64,000 nucleotides of DNA from Lactiplantibacillus mudanjiangensis (GCF_005405385.1 NZ_BJDY01000002.1:620001-684000), one strand, 5' to 3'; positions 20,001 to 32,271 are shown, counted from the first letter of the stretch. Notes: generated from the sequence alone by a model not told the origin. A program made the numbers and translations.

Positions 20001-21356
20001 GACCACATTTCCCTTGACCATCTTGACCGCTGAAAGTTCGATCACTTTATCATAAATCGCTGACAACCCCGTTGTTTCCGTATCAAAAATGACATAGGTC
20101 GATTCTTTTAAATCGACGTGAGCATCGTTATACGCAATCGGTACCCCATCATCAACCATGTTGGCTTCGACCCCGTATAACACCTTAATGCCATTCTTTT
20201 GACCGGCCGCAAAGGCTTCAGGAAAGGCTTGGGCCCCTGAATGATCGGTCACCGCAATCGCCGGGTGCCCCCATTTAGCCGCCTGCTTCACAAAATCTGA
20301 GACACTATTGGTCGCATCCATTTGACTCATATTCGAGTGTAAATGCAATTCAACCCGTTTGTCGTCGGCTGGGGCATTATCTTGACGTGAGGCATGAGTG
20401 GTTTCGTTAATATCATAGGCGTTTAACGTTAAATCACGCATAAAGCTATCTTCTTGCACGGAACCACGAACACGAACCCACATGCCTGGTTTCATCGCCG
20501 CAAATTGGGCTTCATCATCGCTATTACGCGAGAACTTCTTCACAACCATCGACGAACTATAATCAGTCACTTTTAAAATCAACAGTTGTCGTTGTGACCG
20601 CAACGTCCGGACTTCCACATCAAAGACATAGCCTTCAATAATGACGGATCGTTCTTCTTCGGTAATTTGAACTAACTGTTTAGCTGGTTCAGCCGGATTG
20701 ATGCCTTTCCCTAACTGAACAGGGCCTTCAATCGGTGCCGGTGCATCGGATTGTTGCCGCTTTTCATTAGCCTTTTTAATGGCCGCTTCCGCTTTTTTCG
20801 CTAATTCTTGATCAGATTTAGCTTTTTGCGCATGAAACGCTTGGATTTTGGCTTGCGAAGCTGATTCATCGATCATCGTGTGCACGGAAAACTTCGGAAA
20901 GCCGAGTGCTTGATAAGTCGATTCAATCGGACCTAACGCCTGATTGGTTAAAAAGCGTTGAATCACTTCATTTTCAGCCAGCAATAACACCCGATCATCT
21001 TCATAAGTGGGCACGTTACTATTGCATAACGATTGCACTAACGGTGAGGTAATCCCACTATTTTGCACGATCCACTCCCAATAATTCGCCAATTCTGTCG
21101 AGTTGACCGTGGTCTCATCGGTACTAATCATCACTTTAACCTCAGCGATATCGTGAAAAGCCAGTCGCAATTTATTTTGGAACGTCATAAACTGACTAAA
21201 TGGTAAGACGTGTTGGAAATGTAAATGAAATTCCCAGATTTTTGACGTTTGATGAACAGTTAACTTATCAATCGTCGCATCAGCAAAACACGGATCATCT
21301 GGTAACTCGATTTGTTCAAGTAACTTCATAAACATTTCGTGCTGATTTAAGCTCAC
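17043..21356 (-). CDS. polC: DNA polymerase III alpha subunit PolC (Gram-positive type)
   Basis: The main replicative polymerase with built-in proofreading. The 1437-aa protein shows an OB-fold (about 238-315), a PHP domain split around the exonuclease ([13 protein letters not shown] from 335), a DEDDh exonuclease starting [10 protein letters not shown] (Asp425, Glu427), a zinc-finger region CPKC...CPEC, the polymerase palm with [10 protein letters not shown], and at the extreme C-terminus QLSLF, a sliding-clamp binding motif. The start is GTG at 21356 with AAGGAGG 7 nt upstream. It follows proS but a strong terminator lies between them. Confidence 0.98.
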   Translation of the reverse strand: MSLNQHEMFMKLLEQIELPDDPCFADATIDKLTVHQTSKIWEFHLHFQHVLPFSQFMTFQNKLRLAFHDIAEVKVMISTDETTVNSTELANYWEWIVQNSGITSPLVQSLCNSNVPTYEDDRVLLLAENEVIQRFLTNQALGPIESTYQALGFPKFSVHTMIDESASQAKIQAFHAQKAKSDQELAKKAEAAIKKANEKRQQSDAPAPIEGPVQLGKGINPAEPAKQLVQITEEERSVIIEGYVFDVEVRTLRSQRQLLILKVTDYSSSMVVKKFSRNSDDEAQFAAMKPGMWVRVRGSVQEDSFMRDLTLNAYDINETTHASRQDNAPADDKRVELHLHSNMSQMDATNSVSDFVKQAAKWGHPAIAVTDHSGAQAFPEAFAAGQKNGIKVLYGVEANMVDDGVPIAYNDAHVDLKESTYVIFDTETTGLSAIYDKVIELSAVKMVKGNVVDQFEEFIDPGFHLSETTTNLTSITDDMVRGSKSEEEVFRLFREFYGDAIIVGHNVTFDIGFMNTGYARHDMGPIENPIIDTLTLARWLYPTFKSYRLNTLAKKFGVNLEHHHRAIYDAESTGHLNHLFLKDAEERYDVAFHDQLNDHMNENAAYRHARPFHATLYAQTQAGLKNLFRIVSLSNVEYYYRVPRVPRSILNKYRDGILVGSACSSGEVFTAMMQKGAAEARQKASYYDFLEVQPKAAYAPLLESELIADNQHLEEIIGNMVSLGDELDIPVVATGDVHYLNPEDKIYRKVLIHSQGGANPLNRTERPDVHFKTTDEMLKDFSFLGEDVAHKIVVENSQAIANRFENVQPVKDKLYTPRMPGAEDEIKQLTMDRAHAWYGTPLPEIVQKRVDKELKSIIGNGFSVIYLIAQRLVYKSNKDGYLVGSRGSVGSSLVATLSGITEVNPMPAHYRCPKCQYSHFYVNNEYGSGYDLPPKDCPECGTDMVRDGQNIPFETFLGFYGNKVPDIDLNFSGDYQPIAHNYTKVLFGEKNVYRAGTIGTVADKTGYGYVKAYERDTSQNLRNAEIDRLAKGTTGVKRTTGQHPAGIIIVPDYMDIYDFTPVQYPADDQTAAWQTTHFDFHSIHDNILKMDILGHDDPTMIRMLQDLSGIEPESIPPVDPNVMKIFSSPEVLGVTEDQIFSKTGTLGIPEFGTRFVRGMLEETHPSTFNELLQISGLSHGTDVWLGNAEELIKDGTVTLAEVIGCRDNIMTDLIHYGMESDMSFQIMEHVRKGRGIPDDWQQAMKDSNVPDWYIESCLKIKYMFPRAHAAAYILMALRVAYFKVYFPLIYYAAYFSVRADDFDLVAMAHGKEAIKASMKAITDKGMDASTKEKNLLTVMELTNEMVERGFNFSMVDLDKSDAADWLIEGDTLIAPFRAVPGLGLNVAKQIVAARADKPFLSKEDLAKRGKVSKTLIEFMTDNGVLEGLPDENQLSLF

Positions 21357-21387
21357 GCGGGCGCCTCCTTATCTAAAAAATGAACTA

Positions 21388-21426
21388 AAATCACCTAGTT
21401 TCACGGTGCTCGAAACTAGGTGATTT
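21388..21426 (-). terminator. Perfect 15-bp hairpin after proS
   Basis: Arms AAATCACCTAGTTTC and GAAACTAGGTGATTT are perfectly complementary with a 9-nt loop. The T-run after it is broken (TTTTAGTTCATTTTTT on the minus strand), so termination may be partial and polC may be fed by read-through. Confidence 0.8.
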
Positions 21427-21492
21427 CTGCATACCCTAACTGTCTTAGTGTACGCATTTTTCAATTAACTTGCAATCATTCTTGTCTAACGT

Positions 21493-23202
<1,710 letters not shown>

Positions 23203-23242
23203 TTAGACATATTCTCCTTCATGGTCCTATTTTAATAATCGC

Positions 23243-24520
23243 TTAGAAGAAATATCGTTGGATATCGTTCCAAGTGACTAACACCATTAATAACATCAAT
23301 AAACCAAACCCAATTAACGTAATCACGCTTTCTGTCTCCACTCGAAGTGGTTTTCCGCGAATACCTTCAATAATGTTTAGTAACAGCTTACCACCATCCA
23401 GTGCTGGAATCGGTAATAAGTTGACGATACCTAAGTTAATGGATAATACTGCAAGCAAGTAAATCACTTGCCGGATGCCGGACTTAGCGGCTTGCGAAGT
23501 GGTCGCAAAAATCGCCACTGGTCCGCCTAAATCATTTAAGCTAAATCCGTGAGTGACCATCCGACCCAAGACTTGAAAAATCTGAGTCGTGATGCTCCAC
23601 GCACCCGTAAAGCCATAGGTCAACTTGGTACTCAACCGTGAGTCAGTATGACTGCCCCATTGTACCCCAATTTGACCAACGCGATTGCCCGAAACCGTCT
23701 TTGCTTTCGGCTTCACACTAACTGTTCGCGTTTGACCAGCCCGTTTAACACCTAATTTAACGGTCTTATTCGGACTATCTTGAATCAACACTGAAATCGA
23801 TTGCGCACTGGTCATCTTTTTGCCATTAACGGACACAATCTGATCACCAGCTTTAATCCCAGCTTGACGGGCAACTGAATTAGCGGTTGTAGCAGCAACC
23901 TTCGTCGTAACGGTCGTAACGCCACCTTGCATGAAGGCTAAAATGGCAAACGTGATAATCGCCAAAATAAAGTTATTCATCGGCCCCGCAAAGTTGGTCA
24001 GCATCCGTTGCCAGAGTTTGGCCGATTGGAACTGAACGTCAACGGGGGCAATCTGAACTTCGGTGCCATCACTTTCAATAATCGTGGCATCATGATCTAC
24101 TGGATACCGTTTAACTTCACTTTCGTCACCATTTTCATAGCCTTCAATCCAGAGTTCTTTTTCTAGATCACTAGCCGTCACTGATAACGGAATCCCATTA
24201 AACAAGGTCGTCTTCTTGCTGGCATTAATCGAATGAACCAAGCCATCCTGACCAACTTGTAAACTAATGGGGGTCCCGGGTTTAAGTTCGTCGTCTTCGT
24301 CATCCGCAACTCCAGCCATCCGCACATAACCACCGATCGGCAGTAATCGCAACGTATAGGTTGTGGCATTTCGACGGAACGCGACTGCCTTGGGGCCCAT
24401 CCCAACTGAAAACTCTCGGACTAAGATCCCGGCCCGTTTAGCAAAGTAAAAGTGACCGAATTCATGCACAATTACCAAAATCCCAAAAACGATAATGAAT
24501 GTAATAATTGTAACTATCAA
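23243..24520 (-). CDS. rseP: Site-2 intramembrane zinc metalloprotease RseP/Eep
   Basis: Cleaves membrane-embedded substrates, such as anti-sigma factors and leftover signal peptides. HEFGH at residues 19-23 is the HExxH zinc site in the first transmembrane segment; a PDZ domain lies mid-protein (GIKAGDQIVSVNGKKM) and the second zinc motif NLLPIPALDGG lies near the C-terminus. The frame is open to a GTG at 24541, but AAAGGA lies 8 nt before a TTG at 24520 that starts MIVTIITFIIVFG, so I chose that (425 aa). It sits between cdsA and proS. Confidence 0.94.
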   Translation of the reverse strand: MIVTIITFIIVFGILVIVHEFGHFYFAKRAGILVREFSVGMGPKAVAFRRNATTYTLRLLPIGGYVRMAGVADDEDDELKPGTPISLQVGQDGLVHSINASKKTTLFNGIPLSVTASDLEKELWIEGYENGDESEVKRYPVDHDATIIESDGTEVQIAPVDVQFQSAKLWQRMLTNFAGPMNNFILAIITFAILAFMQGGVTTVTTKVAATTANSVARQAGIKAGDQIVSVNGKKMTSAQSISVLIQDSPNKTVKLGVKRAGQTRTVSVKPKAKTVSGNRVGQIGVQWGSHTDSRLSTKLTYGFTGAWSITTQIFQVLGRMVTHGFSLNDLGGPVAIFATTSQAAKSGIRQVIYLLAVLSINLGIVNLLPIPALDGGKLLLNIIEGIRGKPLRVETESVITLIGFGLLMLLMVLVTWNDIQRYFF

Positions 24521-24563
24521 GAAGTGGGTCCTTTCTTCCACTCACAGTGGAGGTCCTTAGTGA

Positions 24564-25349
24564 TTAAAACAAGCCAAAGAGGTGAGCAATTGGAAAGACT
24601 AATAACATACTGTCAAAGCGATCTAAGATCCCACCATGGCCAGGTAAAATTTTACCAGAATCCTTGACCCCATAGTAACGCTTCAAGGCAGATTCCACCA
24701 AGTCTCCGAACTGACCAACGATCGATAAGATAATCGTGATCACTAACATACTGAGCCAATTTTGGTAACCGACTTGTAAGGCAAGTGCAAAGGCCGTGGC
24801 AATCACCACGCCAATCACACTCCCACCAACGCAGCCTTCCCAAGTTTTATTGGGGCTGATTGGCGTGACCTTATGTTTACCGAGCTTGCGGCCAACCATA
24901 TAAGCACCACTATCAGTTGTCCAAACGATAAACATCAAATATAGTAACATTTCAACGTTAACACCACGAGCGGCCGTAAAATAGTTGAATCCCATCCCAA
25001 TGTAGAAAATACCTAGCGTTAAGACGCCAGCATCATCAAATGAAAATCGATTCCGTGACCAAACCGTGTGTAATAACATTAAAATAATGAAGAAATAAAC
25101 CACATAAGCTTTGTTCAATTGGTCTGGGAGACCATTAAACCAGCGATTAGGCGCAATTTCTACCATCACAGCCAACATACTGACAATCGCTTCAAACGAA
25201 ATCAGCAGTTTTTTCCGCATAATTAACAATTCTGACATCGCGATCGCCCCAAGCAGCATCGCCACAATATCCAAGGTTACCCCACCAATAAAAATGACGG
25301 GAATAAACAAGATTAGCGCAATAACCGCCGTAATGACGCGTTGTTTCAT
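24564..25349 (-). CDS. cdsA: Phosphatidate cytidylyltransferase
   Basis: Makes CDP-diacylglycerol from phosphatidate and CTP, the branch point of phospholipid synthesis. The 261-aa multi-pass membrane protein holds the CDP-diglyceride synthetase signature near its C-terminus (SALKRYYGVKDSGKILPGHG, then GILDRFDS). It is 15 nt after uppS in a conserved membrane-biogenesis operon. Confidence 0.96.
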   Translation of the reverse strand: MKQRVITAVIALILFIPVIFIGGVTLDIVAMLLGAIAMSELLIMRKKLLISFEAIVSMLAVMVEIAPNRWFNGLPDQLNKAYVVYFFIILMLLHTVWSRNRFSFDDAGVLTLGIFYIGMGFNYFTAARGVNVEMLLYLMFIVWTTDSGAYMVGRKLGKHKVTPISPNKTWEGCVGGSVIGVVIATAFALALQVGYQNWLSMLVITIILSIVGQFGDLVESALKRYYGVKDSGKILPGHGGILDRFDSMLLVFPIAHLFGLF

Positions 25350-25364
25350 AAGCTAAAACTCCCT

Positions 25365-26144
25365 TTATTTATGATCCGACAGCCCCCCAAAGCGTCGATC
25401 ACGGTGTTGAAAATCCGCGATACAAGCTTTTAAGGTTGTCGCTGTAAAATCTGGCCATTTAACATCTGTAAAGACCAGTTCACTATAGGCAATTTGCCAA
25501 AGCAAAAAGTTTGAGATCCGTTCTTCACCACTCGTCCGAATCAACAGGTCAGGATCGTGATATTGACCGAGCGCTGACGTCATCAAAGCATCGTCAACAG
25601 TACGTTCATCAATTTGATCAACCGTTAACTTACCAGCTTGTACCTGTTGTGCAATGGCTTGAATCCCAGTCACCATTTCAGCGCGTGAGCCGTAATTAAG
25701 TGCAAAATTCAAAACCATCCCATCACACGCTTGCGTATCAGCAACCGCATCACGGACCGCCTTTTGGGTCTTAGCTGGCAATTGATCCGTATAGCCCATC
25801 ACTTGGACACGGACATTGTGCTTAACCAAATCAGGGACAAACGTATCAAAAAAGCTAACCGGTAACTGCATCAAATAGTTGACTTCATCAGTCGGACGTT
25901 TCCAGTTTTCTGTTGAAAAGGCATAAAGGGTGAGCACCTTGACCCCTAAATCGCTAGCTGCGATTGTGATCTTTTTGACGGTGTTCATGCCTTCTTTGTG
26001 TCCAGCCACGCGTGGTAAATGCCGTGACTTGGCCCAGCGACCGTTACCATCCATAATAATGGCCACGTGAGCTGGAATGCGTTGCGCATCTAATTCAACG
26101 TTCTCATCAGTTGCTGGATCATTTTTATTAAAAAAAGCGAACAA
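25365..26144 (-). CDS. uppS: Undecaprenyl diphosphate synthase (isoprenyl transferase)
   Basis: Extends farnesyl-PP to the C55 lipid carrier used for peptidoglycan and teichoic acids. The 259-aa protein carries the cis-prenyltransferase motif HVAIIMDGNGRWAK with catalytic Asp32, and the C-terminal RTSGEERISNFLLWQ. The start is TTG at 26144 with GGAGG 5 nt upstream; the first 22 residues are variable. The substrate would come from the mevalonate pathway, to which mvaS in this window belongs. Confidence 0.96.
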   Translation of the reverse strand: MFAFFNKNDPATDENVELDAQRIPAHVAIIMDGNGRWAKSRHLPRVAGHKEGMNTVKKITIAASDLGVKVLTLYAFSTENWKRPTDEVNYLMQLPVSFFDTFVPDLVKHNVRVQVMGYTDQLPAKTQKAVRDAVADTQACDGMVLNFALNYGSRAEMVTGIQAIAQQVQAGKLTVDQIDERTVDDALMTSALGQYHDPDLLIRTSGEERISNFLLWQIAYSELVFTDVKWPDFTATTLKACIADFQHRDRRFGGLSDHK

Positions 26145-26213
26145 GTTGCACCTCCAAAAAAAAGCTTAACCAAGCACTATTTTACCAAAAAAAGCGCCAT
26201 TAAACTATCTTCA

Positions 26214-26250
26214 ACAAAAAAAGGCTTGAATTTCTTCAAGCCTTTTTAAA
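26214..26250 (-). terminator. Terminator after frr
   Basis: Minus strand AAAAAGGCTTGAA-GAAA-TTCAAGCCTTTTTTT: a 13-bp stem, GAAA tetraloop and T-run, 16 nt after the frr stop. Confidence 0.93.
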
Positions 26251-26265
26251 CAATCCGTACTCAAA

Positions 26266-26829
26266 TTAACCTTCGAGTACTTCTTTTTCTTTGTCAGCCA
26301 CAATCGCATCAACATCTTTGATGGCTTGATTGGTCAACTTTTGCGTTTGATCTTCAAGATCATGTAATTGATCGTCAGTAAAGTCGCCATTCTTATGGCC
26401 CTTCTTCAAGGCATCCATGGCGTCACGACGAACATTACGAACGGCAACCTTGGCACGTTCACCTTCGGCCTTAACGTCCTTAGCCAATTCTTTCCGGCGT
26501 TCTTCCGTCAATTGTGGAATCACTAACCGGATAGCCGACCCATCGTTAGCTGGGCTAATACCTAAGTCAGAAGCTAAAATAGCTTTTTCGATTTCTTTTA
26601 AAGCTGACTTATCAAATGGTGTTACCATTAACACCCGTGGTTCAGGCGTACTAATTGCGGCCATTTGGTTTAATGGGGTCAAAGTCCCATAATAATCAGC
26701 GGAAATCCGGTTCAATAAAGACGCATTGGCACGACCAGCCCGGATATTTCCGAGTTCGCGTTGCAATGAGGCTTCCGCTTTTTTCATCTTATCTTGTGCT
26801 GCAGTTAAAATTGGTTCTGTTGCTGCCAT
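26266..26829 (-). CDS. frr: Ribosome recycling factor
   Basis: Splits post-termination ribosomes with EF-G. The 187-aa protein has the standard family length and the conserved [15 protein letters not shown] segment, the central [14 protein letters not shown] motif and a helical C-terminus ([19 protein letters not shown]). It starts [15 protein letters not shown]. It follows pyrH with only 2 nt between stop and start, so the two are co-translated. Confidence 0.97.
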   Translation of the reverse strand: MAATEPILTAAQDKMKKAEASLQRELGNIRAGRANASLLNRISADYYGTLTPLNQMAAISTPEPRVLMVTPFDKSALKEIEKAILASDLGISPANDGSAIRLVIPQLTEERRKELAKDVKAEGERAKVAVRNVRRDAMDALKKGHKNGDFTDDQLHDLEDQTQKLTNQAIKDVDAIVADKEKEVLEG

Positions 26830-26831
26830 TG

Positions 26832-27635
<804 letters not shown>

Positions 27636-27654
27636 CTAAAAGCTTCCTGGCCGT

Positions 27655-27693
27655 AAAAAAAGGATTGCGACAAAACAATGTTTTGTGCAATCC
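27655..27693 (-). terminator. Terminator after tsf
   Basis: Minus strand GGATTGC...GCAATCC stem with an inner CAAAACA/TGTTTTG stem, followed by seven T, 20 nt after the tsf stop. Confidence 0.88.
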
Positions 27694-27712
27694 CCCTTAA
27701 TCAGACTAAAAT

Positions 27713-28591
27713 TTAGTCTTTGATTTGGCTCATAATTTCATCAACGAAATTACCAGTTTGCTTTTCGATGCCTTCGCCGACTTCGAAACGAACAAAGGTG
27801 TTAACCTTGCCGCCCTTAGATTCAACGAAATGTGCAACAGTTTGGTCAGAATCCTTAACGAATTCTTGATCATCCAAACTGATTTCTGAAAGCCACTTGT
27901 TCAAACGGCCTTCAACCATTTTTTCAACGATCTTTTCAGGTTTGCCTTCGTTCAAAGCTTCCTTAACTAAAACGTCTTTTTCATGAGCTAACGTTTCAGC
28001 AGGCACTTGTTCGCGAGAAACGTATTCTGGGTTGATGGCAGCAACGTGCATGGCAACGTCTTTAGCTGCATCTTCATCAGCGCCATCTAAGACAACTAAC
28101 GCGCCAATTTGGCCACCATTATGGATGTATGAACCAAAGTTTTGGTCAGCGCCCTTTTCGATCACTTTGAAACGACGTAAGCTGATTTTTTCACCAGTCA
28201 CTTGAGTCGTGGCAATAACAGCATCGTTAATGGTGCCCTTGTCAGAAGCTAAAGCTAAGGCTGCGTCAACTGATTCTGGTGCTTCATCAGCAATCTTGTC
28301 AGCAATTTCAGCAACTAAAGCTTTGAAAGGATCACTTGAGGCAACGAAGTCAGTTTCAGAGTTAACTTCAACGATCGCAGCATGGTCGCCTTTAATGGCA
28401 ACGGCAGCCATCCCTTCAGCAGCAACACGGCCACTCTTCTTTTCAGCTTTAGCAACACCTTTTTCGCGTAAAACGTCAACGGCTTTTTCCATGTCGCCTT
28501 CAGTTTCAACTAACGCTTTTTTAGCGTCCATCATACCAACACCGGTTTTATCACGGAGTTCTTTAACTTGTGCTGCAGAAATCTTTGCCAT
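27713..28591 (-). CDS. tsf: Elongation factor Ts
   Basis: Nucleotide exchange factor for EF-Tu. The 292-aa protein begins [20 protein letters not shown], the UBA-like N-terminal domain with the conserved [12 protein letters not shown] motif, followed by the core exchange domain (VNSETDFVA near residue 75). It lies after rpsB as in nearly all bacteria; a hairpin with T-rich 3' flank lies between the two. Confidence 0.97.
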   Translation of the reverse strand: MAKISAAQVKELRDKTGVGMMDAKKALVETEGDMEKAVDVLREKGVAKAEKKSGRVAAEGMAAVAIKGDHAAIVEVNSETDFVASSDPFKALVAEIADKIADEAPESVDAALALASDKGTINDAVIATTQVTGEKISLRRFKVIEKGADQNFGSYIHNGGQIGALVVLDGADEDAAKDVAMHVAAINPEYVSREQVPAETLAHEKDVLVKEALNEGKPEKIVEKMVEGRLNKWLSEISLDDQEFVKDSDQTVAHFVESKGGKVNTFVRFEVGEGIEKQTGNFVDEIMSQIKD

Positions 28592-28625
28592 AGTTTACTC
28601 TCCTTTGAGCATGTTTGATTTTATA

Positions 28626-28680
28626 TAAAAAGCTGCCCTCAAAATCAGGCCGATAAGGTCCACGACTTTTAAGACAGCCT
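28626..28680 (-). terminator. Hairpin between rpsB and tsf, possible partial terminator
   Basis: Minus strand arms GCTGTCTTAAAAGTC and GATTTTGAGGGCAGC pair over about 14 positions with three G-U pairs and one mismatch, followed by TTTTTATAT. The loop is about 17 nt. Probably a partial terminator or RNA processing site that sets the S2 to EF-Ts ratio. Confidence 0.6.
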
Positions 28681-28692
28681 AATTTATTTCAA

Positions 28693-29499
28693 TTATTTTT
28701 TGTCAGACTTAGCGTCGTTGTCGCCTTCAACAGCTTCAACGATATCTTCTAAAGAATCAACTGACTTTTTAGCGTCTTTGTTGTCTTTAAATGAGTCTTC
28801 GGTAACATCTTCGTCTTCACCTTGACGACCTTCAATAACAGCATCAGCCATTTTTGAAGTCAACAAACGAACGGCACGAATAGCGTCATCGTTTGATGGG
28901 ATGATAACATCGATATCATCAGGATCAGTGTTGGTATCAACCATCGCAACGATCGGAATGTTCAATTTTTGAGCTTCCTTGACGGCGATTTGTTCCTTAC
29001 GAGGATCAACGATGAACATCACATCTGGGATGCGAGGCATGTCTTCGATACCACCCAAGAATTTTTCAAGCTTAGCACGTTGCTTGATTAATAATGAAAC
29101 TTCCTTCTTAGGTAAACGATCGAAAGTACCGTCTTCTTCCATCTTCTTCAATTGCTTAAGACGCTTGATCCGAGTTTGGATGGTGTTCCAGTTAGTCAAA
29201 GTCCCACCTAACCAACGATGGTTAACGTAGTATTGACCAGCACGGGTAGCTTCTTCTTCGATTGAGTCTTGGGCTTGTTTCTTAGTCCCAACAAACAAGA
29301 TAACGCCATCATCAGCAGCGGCATCCTTAACGAAGTTGTAAGCAGAATCGATCATCTTGACCGTCTTTTGTAAGTCAATGATGTAAATGCCGTTCCGTTC
29401 CGTAAAGATGTATGGTTTCATCTTTGGGTTCCAACGACGAGTTTGGTGACCGAAATGGACACCGGCTTCAAGCAATTGTTTCATAGAAATAACAGCCAT
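28693..29499 (-). CDS. rpsB: 30S ribosomal protein S2
   Basis: Small-subunit protein S2. The 268-aa protein starts [20 protein letters not shown], with the typical [14 protein letters not shown] motif, and contains [14 protein letters not shown] and the [20 protein letters not shown] segment. The last 35 residues form an acidic extension rich in Asp, Glu and Lys. GGAGG lies 10 nt before the ATG. Confidence 0.98.
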   Translation of the reverse strand: MAVISMKQLLEAGVHFGHQTRRWNPKMKPYIFTERNGIYIIDLQKTVKMIDSAYNFVKDAAADDGVILFVGTKKQAQDSIEEEATRAGQYYVNHRWLGGTLTNWNTIQTRIKRLKQLKKMEEDGTFDRLPKKEVSLLIKQRAKLEKFLGGIEDMPRIPDVMFIVDPRKEQIAVKEAQKLNIPIVAMVDTNTDPDDIDVIIPSNDDAIRAVRLLTSKMADAVIEGRQGEDEDVTEDSFKDNKDAKKSVDSLEDIVEAVEGDNDAKSDKK

Positions 29500-29621
29500 A
29501 ATATATGTGCCTCCAAAAATTTTGTTTTTTCCTCCTCATGGCTCACTTGACAGCAGAACTCTTCCGAGCACGACTACCATCATCACCACAAGTGTGAATT
29601 GGTGTTTTAGCACCGAAAGAT

Positions 29622-29650
29622 AGTATACCGAAAAATAAAGACGCTTGCAA
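29622..29650 (-). promoter_or_regulatory. Promoter and long leader of rpsB-tsf
   Basis: Minus strand -35 TTGCAA (29645-29650), 17-nt spacer, -10 TATACT (29622-29627). The transcript would have a leader of about 115 nt that starts with a small hairpin GGTGCTAAAACACC; such leaders are often used for r-protein feedback, but I cannot match it to a known family. Confidence 0.7.
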
Positions 29651-29723
29651 GAAGTTTCATTCAGAATTTGTAATTTTTCAATTGTATGCTAAACTATTTT
29701 TCGCATAGGAGGCTCAATTAAAC

Positions 29724-30446
29724 ATGATCAAAGCGATTATTTTTGATGTAGATGATACCCTCTACGATCAAAAATCACCAGTTGAGACTGCCTTAGCGCA
29801 AACATTAGACCACGCGCTATCGGCGTCTGAACTGGCCGTCATTTTCAATCGGTTTCGTGACTTTACGGATCACACCTATCATCAAGTGATGACCCATGAG
29901 TTGACCCTCAAGGCTTGGCAAACCGCTCGTTTGCGGCACGCCTTAGCCCTATTGAACCTGCCTACAATTAGTACCGATTGGGCCATTCAATTCGAGATGG
30001 CTTACCAGCAGGCTTTAAAAAAGATTCAACTATTCAGTGGTTTGAGCACAACCTTGGCTAAGCTCAGTCATCATTTTCAGATCGGCATCATTACCAATGG
30101 TCCGACTGAAATCCAACGTCAGAAATTGCATCAATTGCAAATTGAACGATACGTTCACGCTGACAATATTTTCATTGCTGAAACGCTAGGAATTGCCAAG
30201 CCTGACCCATCAATCTTCACCACTTGGGCCCATCAGGCTGGCATTCGTGCCAATCAAGCTGTCTATGTTGGTGACAACGCCACGTTAGATATGTCTGGCG
30301 CCAAACACGCTGGTTGGCAAACATTTTGGTTTAACCATCGACAGGCCTTAGCCACATCATCAACTGTCATTCCAGACCAAACGATCGAAACACCTGACGA
30401 GTTGAGCGACTTGCTCATGGCCCTCGTTCAAGCAGTCACGATTTAA
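29724..30446 (+). CDS. HAD family hydrolase, subfamily IA (YjjG/YfnB-like)
   Basis: A 240-aa phosphatase-type protein. Motif I is FDVDDTLYD with nucleophile Asp8 and Asp10; motif II is GIITNGPTEIQ; motif III/IV is KPDPSIF...YVGDNATLD, where GDN holds the metal-binding Asp. The cap is alpha-helical (subfamily IA). Members of this group act on nucleoside monophosphates or small sugar phosphates, and the real substrate cannot be told from sequence. AGGAGG precedes the ATG. It is a plus-strand singleton divergent from rpsB. Confidence 0.9.
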   Translation: MIKAIIFDVDDTLYDQKSPVETALAQTLDHALSASELAVIFNRFRDFTDHTYHQVMTHELTLKAWQTARLRHALALLNLPTISTDWAIQFEMAYQQALKKIQLFSGLSTTLAKLSHHFQIGIITNGPTEIQRQKLHQLQIERYVHADNIFIAETLGIAKPDPSIFTTWAHQAGIRANQAVYVGDNATLDMSGAKHAGWQTFWFNHRQALATSSTVIPDQTIETPDELSDLLMALVQAVTI

Positions 30447-30461
30447 CCGATTGCGTTAGTT

Positions 30462-30490
30462 AAGCTTAGGCGACCTGCCTAAGCTTTTTT
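30462..30490. terminator. Shared terminator of convergent genes
   Basis: Perfect 10-bp stem AAGCTTAGGC/GCCTAAGCTT, 5-nt loop, then a T-run on the plus strand. It overlaps the stop codon of the minus-strand DJ-1 gene. Confidence 0.9.
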
Positions 30491-31087
30491 TGTTGCCGTA
30501 GTTTTAAACGGATCACCATACTGCTGACAATAGTTGGTATACCCAAGTTGTTGTAAGTTTAATGTTTGTTGATCCTGATCAGTGAACAAATCTAGCTGTT
30601 TGAGTACGGCCTTCGCAAAGTCAATTGCGGCTGTACCGTTGGCCGTCACTAGATTACGATCCGCTACGACTTGCGTGGCTTCAAAATCTTTTGGATTCTG
30701 ATAAGCTGCCGCGTTCTGCCACAAAATTTGCGCATTGCCAGTATGTCGATAGCCGGTGAGCAAGCTGCGTGTCGCTAAGTAATCCACCGCCCCGCAAATC
30801 GCCCCAACGATTGTCCCTTGAGTTAACCGTGTCTTTAAATAGGCCGTTAATGTTGGTAAGTCTCGTTGCCATGACTGTCCACCAATCAAAACAACCAAAT
30901 CCACAACACTAGGTAGCGCCGTTAATTGCACATCGACCGTTGTGGTAAATCCACCAATTGAGTGCACTGTTGGTTGATCAGACGCCGTTATAATATGCCA
31001 ATCTTGCCGTTGATTTAATTGTCCCGCTAAATATGCTGGCTCCCAGTCCGCATATTGATCCAACATCACAAATAAAGCTGTTTGCAT
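30479..31087 (-). CDS. DJ-1/PfpI family protein
   Basis: A 202-aa class I glutamine amidotransferase-like protein. The nucleophile elbow is GAICGA (Cys near residue 100), after the VVLIGGQSW strand, and the family fold continues with VTANGTAAIDFA. The family includes proteases, chaperones, glyoxalases and deglycases; sequence alone does not say which. It has its own promoter upstream and no functional partner next to it. Confidence 0.85.
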   Translation of the reverse strand: MQTALFVMLDQYADWEPAYLAGQLNQRQDWHIITASDQPTVHSIGGFTTTVDVQLTALPSVVDLVVLIGGQSWQRDLPTLTAYLKTRLTQGTIVGAICGAVDYLATRSLLTGYRHTGNAQILWQNAAAYQNPKDFEATQVVADRNLVTANGTAAIDFAKAVLKQLDLFTDQDQQTLNLQQLGYTNYCQQYGDPFKTTATKKA

Positions 31088-31124
31088 TTTTATAATCCCC
31101 TTTTTTTGATGACTATGTTCTTAG

Positions 31125-31153
31125 TATAGTGATTATAACAGCCAAGCACAAAC
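31125..31153 (-). promoter_or_regulatory. Promoter of the DJ-1 family gene
   Basis: Minus strand -35 TTGTGC (31148-31153), 17-nt spacer, -10 TATACT (31125-31130), about 40 nt before the start codon. A further TATAAT lies inside the spacer. Confidence 0.65.
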
Positions 31154-31174
31154 ATACGTTCTAAAAAGATTTAA

Positions 31175-31208
31175 AAAAACACGCCATCCGAAGATGAGCG
31201 TGTTTTTA
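31175..31208 (-). terminator. Terminator after ldhD with UUCG-type loop
   Basis: Minus strand AAAAACACGC stem arm, inner CATC-TTCG-GATG hairpin, GCGTGTTTTTTT; 14 nt after the ldhD stop. Confidence 0.92.
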
Positions 31209-31222
31209 GCAATAATCAGAAA

Positions 31223-32221
31223 TTAGTCAAACTTAACTTGCGTATCAGCTTTACCAGTTTCGATAAATTGTTTGTTACTGTTCATTGAAACGTGAACCAT
31301 GTTATGAACGGCAGTTTCAGTATAGAAAGCAGTATGTGGTGTGATTAAAACGTTGTCGCGGTTGAACAAGTTCATGAAGACCTTGTCATCAATCGTTTGA
31401 CCTTCTAAGTCTTTGTTGAAGATCTTAGTTTCGTATTCATAAGTGTCAAGCGCAGCACCGGCAACTTTGCCGCTGTCTAAAGCCTTGATCAAATCTTCTG
31501 AATCGATGAGTGTCCCACGGGCAAAGTTCAAGATGTAGGCGCCATCTTTCATCTTGCTGAAGGCATCCGCATTTAACATGTGGTAGTTATCCTTCAAGGC
31601 AGGAACGTGTAAAGTAATAACGTCAGCTTGGGCGTATAATTCGTCCAAGGTATCAACGTACATACCTTCTTTTTCAAGTTCAGCGTTACGGTAAACATCG
31701 TAACCGATAACCTTTGCGCCGAAACCTTTGAAGATATCGATAGCAGCACGACCAATACGGCCAGTACCAACAACACCAACAGTCATGGTGTTTAATTCTT
31801 TAGCAATATCTGGAGCCCAACGGAAGTCTTGCTTAGCTAACTTCTTGTTGAACAATGGGGTTTGACGTAATAATTGCATCAATTGCGTTACTGATAATTC
31901 AGCAATCGCATTTGGTGAATATGCTGGTACATTAGAAATGTTTAAGCCACGAGCTTTAACAGTAGGAACGTCCAAGTTATCAACACCAACGTTACGAAGA
32001 GAAATGTTCTTAACCCCTTCGTCAGCCAACTTGTTTAATACTTCAGCAGTATAGTCTTTTTGTTGGTATACATCGGCACCGTCGAAGCCTTTAGCTAAAT
32101 CAACGTTGTCTTCAGTAAGTAATTCTGGAACCAATTTAACTTCAACATCTGGGTTTTCTTTCATCCAAGTATCGAAGAAAGGACGTTCGTCGTCACGTAC
32201 AGCATAAGCAATAATTTTCAT
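31223..32221 (-). CDS. ldhD: D-lactate dehydrogenase
   Basis: Reduces pyruvate to D-lactate with NADH, regenerating NAD in fermentation. The 332-aa protein of the D-2-hydroxyacid dehydrogenase family has the Rossmann motif VGVVGTGRIGRA (about 148-159) and the catalytic trio at the family's usual numbers: Arg235 (NFARGTLID), Glu264 and His296 (ITPHTAF). Length equals that of other lactobacillus D-LDHs. AGGAGG precedes the ATG. It is monocistronic with its own terminator. Confidence 0.97.
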   Translation of the reverse strand: MKIIAYAVRDDERPFFDTWMKENPDVEVKLVPELLTEDNVDLAKGFDGADVYQQKDYTAEVLNKLADEGVKNISLRNVGVDNLDVPTVKARGLNISNVPAYSPNAIAELSVTQLMQLLRQTPLFNKKLAKQDFRWAPDIAKELNTMTVGVVGTGRIGRAAIDIFKGFGAKVIGYDVYRNAELEKEGMYVDTLDELYAQADVITLHVPALKDNYHMLNADAFSKMKDGAYILNFARGTLIDSEDLIKALDSGKVAGAALDTYEYETKIFNKDLEGQTIDDKVFMNLFNRDNVLITPHTAFYTETAVHNMVHVSMNSNKQFIETGKADTQVKFD

Positions 32222-32247
32222 TACAAGAATTCCTCCTATATATTGAT

Positions 32248-32271
32248 ACAGTAAATATTATAACAGTAAAT
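32248..32271 (-). promoter_or_regulatory. ldhD promoter region with direct repeats over the -10
   Basis: Minus strand TTTACTGT-TATAATA-TTTACTGT: two direct copies flank a TATAAT -10 hexamer. No clear -35 is present. The repeats could be a regulator site; no regulator can be named. Confidence 0.45.

Noticed and set aside
21357-21492. Possible T-box or other riboswitch near proS
   Set aside because: Only a terminator-type hairpin lies downstream of proS; no specifier loop or T-box sequence upstream of it.
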